64,000 nucleotides of DNA from RGIG8775 sp045660295 (GTDB lineage: Bacteria; Bacillota; Clostridia; Oscillospirales; CAG-272): contig JAZRDN010000031.1 of the NCBI GenBank assembly GCA_045660295.1, positions 43,753 through 107,752 on the forward strand. The letters run 5' to 3'. Positions 60,725 through 64,000 of the stretch are shown here, piece by piece. Both the position numbers and the translations under genes were made by a program. Positions within the stretch are counted from its first letter, which is position 1. Every line of letters begins with the position of its first letter. The notes beneath the pieces are model-generated. The model was not told the origin of the DNA and did no database searches. It was given only the letters and a program-made list of their open reading frames with translations.

Positions 60725-61008
60725 ATGAAATCTGTAAAACAGGGACAGCTTGAATTTTTGAACTGGGAAATGGGAGTGTTCTTTTATTTCGGAATATACC
60801 GAATATTCGGTCAAAAACACTCCGTGGAAGGACGGAACGGGAGACGCTGTGAGAGAGTGCGTCGATTCGAGTTTATCGCGGTGAGACCGTGGGACATAAG
60901 TGTATCTGTAATTTCCCGACCGTTTGCACTCAGAAGATAGAGGTCGTTGTGGAAAAAGAACGCGCTCAGCATAAGCTGAACACTATCAATGTTTACTACA
61001 TAAAGTGA
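60725..61008 (+). pseudogene. Alpha-L-fucosidase (GH29) gene with a large internal deletion
   Basis: The 5' part reads MKSVKQGQLEFLNWEMGVFF then YFGIYRIFGQKHSVEGRNG, the typical N-terminus of GH29 fucosidases from Clostridia. After ~35 codons the sequence jumps to another frame giving IRVYRGETVGHKCICNFPTV then EVVVEKERAQHKLNTINVYY, typical of the C-terminal beta domain, with a stop at 61006-61008. So the catalytic middle (over 300 codons) is gone while promoter, ribosome binding site and both ends remain. Confidence 0.78.
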
Positions 61009-61016
61009 GGTTCAAT

Positions 61017-62042
61017 ATGAAAATTTATTCTTATAAGGATGCTCCTATAAAGGTCTTTGGCGTTATTGATTTTGAGAAGAAGCAGAAGATACAGAGACTT
61101 CCCGACGAGCTTATCGAGAAGATTCCGAGGCTTTCACACCTCGGCAGACGTTGCCCAGGCGCGCGACTCGGATTTAGGACCGACTCGGAGAACATAAAGA
61201 TAAAAATAACCTTTGAAACACTCTCCGTTGACGTGGGAATGTCGATATATTCATGCCAGTCCGCAATGGTCTTTGTCGGCGACAGACAAAACTCGCGTTA
61301 CCTCGGTCTTATAAATCCTAACAATTATGAGCACAAGTGCTTTGAAAAGACCCTTAAAAAGTCAAAGAAGCTTGAAGACGTAACAGTTTGGTTGCCGCGT
61401 AACGAAATTATTTCCGACATTGAAATATCCGTGGATGACGGCGCGCAAATGCTCGCCCCCACGCCCTATAAATATTCAAAGCCCATACTTTATTACGGCT
61501 CGTCCATAACCGAGGGCGGTTGCTGCGCGTGCGTCACAAACGGCTATAACGCCATGATATCGCGCCACCTTGACGTTGATTATTATAATCTCGGTTTTTC
61601 GGGTAACGCCAAGGGAGATATGAATATGGCCGAGTTTATTGCTGGTGTGGAAATGAGCGTGTTCGTGTACGATTACGACCACAACGCGCCTACCGTAGAG
61701 CATCTCGCCGCTACTCACGAGCCTTTTTTCAAGCATATCCGTGAGGCACAGCCAGATCTTCCTATAGTCATGATGACACGCCCCGCTATAACCTATACCG
61801 ATGATCATAAGGCGCGCAGGGAAGTGGTGCGCACCACCTACGAGAACGCACTCAAAGCAGGCGATAAAAACGTTTATTTTATTGACGGCGAGACATTTTT
61901 TGGCGACTCCGACCGAGAGCTTTGCACTTTGGACAGAGTACACCCCAACGACCTGGGCTTTGCTAAAATGGCATCGGTGGTCGAGCCTGTGATAAAAGAG
62001 ATCCTTGAAAAAGAGGACTATACAATAATCAAAAGCCGATAG
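61017..62042 (+). CDS. SGNH/GDSL-family hydrolase
   Basis: 341 residues, no signal peptide. An N-terminal beta domain (~1-155, RFTDSENIKIKITFE-like region) precedes the SGNH core: block I ILYYGSSITEGGCC (Ser nucleophile), block II GFSGNAKGDM, block III region VYDYDHNAPT, and block V DRVHPNDLG (Asp and His). This is the layout of carbohydrate esterases that remove acetyl groups. The former neighbour was a fucosidase, suggesting a lost glycan-degradation locus. GAGG precedes the ATG at 61017. Confidence 0.87.
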   Translation: MKIYSYKDAPIKVFGVIDFEKKQKIQRLPDELIEKIPRLSHLGRRCPGARLGFRTDSENIKIKITFETLSVDVGMSIYSCQSAMVFVGDRQNSRYLGLINPNNYEHKCFEKTLKKSKKLEDVTVWLPRNEIISDIEISVDDGAQMLAPTPYKYSKPILYYGSSITEGGCCACVTNGYNAMISRHLDVDYYNLGFSGNAKGDMNMAEFIAGVEMSVFVYDYDHNAPTVEHLAATHEPFFKHIREAQPDLPIVMMTRPAITYTDDHKARREVVRTTYENALKAGDKNVYFIDGETFFGDSDRELCTLDRVHPNDLGFAKMASVVEPVIKEILEKEDYTIIKSR

Positions 62043-62062
62043 GGAAACCTATCGGCTTATTT
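62033..62062. terminator. Bidirectional terminator between SGNH gene and fruK
   Basis: AAGCCGATAGG-GAAA-CCTATCGGCTT, 11-bp stem; overlaps the stop codons of both converging genes. Confidence 0.85.
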
Positions 62063-62990
62063 ATAGCCTTTCAATGTGTATTTTATCAAATAAATGCTTA
62101 ATATCCTCATCTCTTGGCGGCTTAGTGCCCTCGGTCATGCAGGCGGCACTTCCAAAGGCTACCGCGGATTTAAGACATTCGTCGGCGCTTTTTCCGTCCT
62201 TGAACGCTGCCAAAAATCCCGCAATCGAGCTGTCACCCGCGCCAATCGTTGAGGTCGCCTTGATTTTCGGTGCTTCCGCAAAGAATATTCCGTCACCGCA
62301 CGCAAGTACCGCGCCACGCGCGCCAAGGCTTATCATCACGTTTTCAATACCTCTGTGGGCAATTTCCTTTGCCGCTTGCGCCGCGTCCCCAATGTCGGTT
62401 ATCTCCTTGCCTGCATAGGCGATTATTTCTTCCTCGTTGGGCTTTATGAGAAAGGGTGAGCATTCGGCAACGTCGGCAGGAGTAAACGAGCGGGAGTCAA
62501 TGACAACTCGCAGACCAATAGCCTTCATTCTTAAAACAAAAGCCTTAACGTCATCTATACTTATTCCCTTGGGAATACTTCCCGCAAGCGCCACCGCATC
62601 GCCGTTTTCAGCAAGCCCGTTCACACAGCCCTCAACGTCTTCAAGCAGCTTGCGGTCTCCGATAAATCCGTTAAAGCTGAGACGTGTCTCCTTTGCGGCT
62701 TCGGTATGTACGGTTATGTTTTCGCGTATAAGCCCTTTAGTCCATATCGCTTCGCAGTCGATTCGATCCGTGACTAAAGAAGCAAGAAAGCCGTCTCCGT
62801 TTTCTTCTCCAACGGCAACTATTGCCGTGCTTTCTATTCCGTGCGAGAGAAGCGCGCGTGAGATGTTAACGCCCTTTCCGCCTGCGTCGCGTGAGGTTAT
62901 TTCGGCAAAGTTCTCGCGCTCGGCGGTAAAGCTGTCGGCATGACAGTGAATGTCAAGCGCGGGTGAGAGGGTTATAGTGATTATTTTCAT
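62061..62990 (-). CDS. fruK: 1-phosphofructokinase (PfkB family)
   Basis: 309 residues. MKIITITLSPALDIHCHADS at the start, GGKGVNISRALLSHGI (substrate-binding signature), and STIGAGDSSIAGFLAAFKDG (ATP site with catalytic Asp) identify the FruK/LacC branch, which phosphorylates fructose-1-phosphate or tagatose-6-phosphate. FruK is normally beside fruA/fruR; here neither is present, so the exact sugar is uncertain. ATG at 62990 follows AAGGA. Monocistronic with consensus promoter. Confidence 0.85.
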   Translation of the reverse strand: MKIITITLSPALDIHCHADSFTAERENFAEITSRDAGGKGVNISRALLSHGIESTAIVAVGEENGDGFLASLVTDRIDCEAIWTKGLIRENITVHTEAAKETRLSFNGFIGDRKLLEDVEGCVNGLAENGDAVALAGSIPKGISIDDVKAFVLRMKAIGLRVVIDSRSFTPADVAECSPFLIKPNEEEIIAYAGKEITDIGDAAQAAKEIAHRGIENVMISLGARGAVLACGDGIFFAEAPKIKATSTIGAGDSSIAGFLAAFKDGKSADECLKSAVAFGSAACMTEGTKPPRDEDIKHLFDKIHIERL

Positions 62991-63020
62991 GTCTTCAATC
63001 CTTTTCGTTTGGTTGATTTT

Positions 63021-63049
63021 ATTATACACTCTGCGTGTCCAAATGTCAA
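63021..63049 (-). promoter_or_regulatory. Sigma-A promoter of fruK
   Basis: Minus strand TTGACA (63044-63049), 17 nt, TATAAT (63021-63026): full consensus; 8 nt from the divergent -35 box at 63058. Confidence 0.8.
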
Positions 63050-63057
63050 GGAATCGG

Positions 63058-63086
63058 TTGACAATACAATCAAATTGAGCTAAAAT
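63058..63086 (+). promoter_or_regulatory. Sigma-A promoter of the SASA remnant
   Basis: TTGACA (63058-63063), 17 nt, TAAAAT (63081-63086). Intact although the gene behind it is only a stump. Confidence 0.7.
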
Positions 63087-63115
63087 TGTGATAATAAACA
63101 GCGGAGGGCTAAGCG

Positions 63116-63238
63116 ATGATAAAAGACGGAATCAATAAAGATGACGGAAGAATAGTAAGCTTTCTCATGGTAGGACAGTCCAATATGGCTGGGCGTGGTG
63201 ACCTTGATGAGGTGCCGCCGATCGTCAGTAAAATGTAA
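63116..63238 (+). pseudogene. N-terminal stump of a sialate O-acetylesterase-type (SASA) gene
   Basis: 40 codons with a good ribosome binding site (GCGGAGGG): MIKDGINKDDGRIVSFLMVG then QSNMAGRGDL. GQSNMAGRG is the block I serine motif of the SASA/CE6 esterase family. The gene breaks off after ~35 codons and a hairpin follows at 63260-63285. Together with the GH29 remnant it suggests loss of a host-glycan locus. Confidence 0.75.
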
Positions 63239-63259
63239 AATAATAAATAAAATAATAAA

Positions 63260-63290
63260 GGACTGTCGAAATTTATCGGCAGTCCCGTTA
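63260..63290. terminator. Terminator between SASA remnant and tspO
   Basis: GGACTGTCGA-AATTTA-TCGGCAGTCC with one mismatch; T-rich sequence on the minus strand after it. Confidence 0.7.
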
Positions 63291-63293
63291 TTA

Positions 63294-63770
63294 TTACCTG
63301 TTAAGCCACCATATCGCGAAATTCAGATATCCCGCGAATGCTACCCATACCGCGTAAGGGATTTGCAAATATCCCGCTAACGGCTTGATGCTTTTGAATG
63401 AAAAAATCATTCTCAAAATTATCGCAAACAGGAACAGTAGCCATATAAACGCCAATAGGAACGCGCGGAAATTGAAGAAAATTATGCTCCACATGAAATT
63501 CACAACAAGATTTATCGCGTATACCGATAAAGCGTTCTGTACTGCCCCCGGCGCGCTGTCTTTTCGTAGATATACCATCGCGGAGCTTATTCCCATAAGG
63601 ATATAAAGAACAGTCCATACAATGGGGAAGAGAATTGACGGCGGCGCAAGCGGCGGCAAAGCTATCTCCTTGTAAATATCCATGCTGTTACGAGTCAAAA
63701 ACGCGGCAAGTCCGCCTACCGCCAACGCGATTAATGCCGAATACACATACGGCTTTATCTTTTTCCACAT
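63294..63770 (-). CDS. tspO: TspO/MBR family membrane protein
   Basis: 158 residues with five membrane helices. Family motifs: LPPLAPPSILFPIVWTVLYI (the P-P-x-x-F-x-x-V/W signature), NLVVNFMWSIIFF and a final YAVWVAFAGYLNFAIWWLN. TspO proteins bind tetrapyrroles and are linked to stress and porphyrin handling; the bacterial role is not settled. ATG at 63770 is preferred over an upstream TTG at 63791. Confidence 0.9.
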   Translation of the reverse strand: MWKKIKPYVYSALIALAVGGLAAFLTRNSMDIYKEIALPPLAPPSILFPIVWTVLYILMGISSAMVYLRKDSAPGAVQNALSVYAINLVVNFMWSIIFFNFRAFLLAFIWLLFLFAIILRMIFSFKSIKPLAGYLQIPYAVWVAFAGYLNFAIWWLNR

Positions 63771-63859
63771 TTTACCCACCACCTTTTGCAATTATTGTGT
63801 GTACTGGGTAAATGCTATGCAAAAACGCGATAAATTATACCTCACACCTCAAATTTTGC

Positions 63860-63955
63860 CGTGAATTCCCAAAGTAAATTCCACAGTAGGAAAGCAGTGG
63901 AATTTAGTATGAGAAATAAGTGGAATTTAATGTGGGAAAAGCAGGATTTAACAGA
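63860..63955. repeat. Short AT-rich repeats at the window end
   Basis: AAATTCCAC...GTGGAATTTA...GTGGAATTTAA: one inverted and one direct copy of a ~10-bp word within 70 bp. No gene between tspO and the end of the window (63771-64000). Confidence 0.4.
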
Positions 63956-64000
63956 AAAAGAAGTCGAAAACACGAGAAAAAACTAAAAAAGAGCGCACCT

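Overview
The window looks like a chromosomal segment of an uncultured, probably gut- or rumen-dwelling member of the Clostridia (Bacillota). Supporting this are the GlgC+GlgD pair of Firmicutes glycogen operons, a class 3 fructose-1,6-bisphosphatase, YmdB, RqcH, type II pantothenate kinase, the yajC-TIGR04086 gene order, strong AGGAGG-type ribosome binding sites and very regular sigma-A promoters (TTGACA-17-TATAAT). No complete prophage, insertion sequence or CRISPR array was seen.

Layout. 1-1484: GldF/GldA-like ABC exporter, minus strand, cut by the window edge. 1689-12265: one long glycogen operon (glgB, glgC, glgD, glgA, glgP, a GH13 glucanase and a small unknown gene) that can make, store and break down glycogen. 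12281-13602: yajC, a TIGR04086 membrane protein and a small protein resembling only the N-terminal domain of the SCIFF radical SAM maturase, i.e. a degenerate SCIFF locus. 13811-25612: housekeeping (rimM, fbp, radC, a short pyrophosphatase-like gene, a MATE exporter, an FAD/Rieske oxidoreductase, glnA, tRNA-Trp, ymdB, gpmI). 25786-26619: an Mrp-type ATPase, followed by a truncated oxidoreductase.

26807-35255: a four-gene surface locus. It encodes a 1917-residue secreted protein (two glycine-rich domains, MucBP/InlB-like repeats), two single-pass membrane proteins with similar ectodomains, and a small secreted protein that resembles the C-terminal domain of the giant. No sortase or LPXTG motif is present. 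I read this as a candidate undescribed surface fibre or adhesin system.

35401-45689: rqcH, a HAD phosphatase, coaW, alaS, a C_GCAxxG_C_C protein, a lipoprotein, a PqqD-like protein and an OPT transporter. 45864-52972: a corrinoid methyltransferase operon. It starts with an AraC regulator fused in frame to a complete corrinoid protein that keeps its own internal ribosome binding site and start codon; three UroD-type methyltransferases, a DUF2284 protein and a RACo-type corrinoid activator follow. 53526-57173: a LysM-CAP secreted protein, an inverted-repeat element, an aldo/keto reductase and an archaeal-type aspartyl-tRNA synthetase. 57266-58403: a retron, with a clear promoter, an msr-msd RNA bounded by 9-nt a1/a2 repeats and a retron-type reverse transcriptase, but no obvious effector. 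58565-63770: an Lrp regulator, an M20 amidohydrolase, an SGNH hydrolase, 1-phosphofructokinase and TspO.

A recurring feature is decay: about nine gene stumps (FAD oxidoreductase, quinone oxidoreductase, PfkB kinase, GH29 fucosidase, SASA esterase and others) lie between intact genes, several still carrying promoter, ribosome binding site or terminator. All gene identities come from reading motifs by eye; no database search was run.
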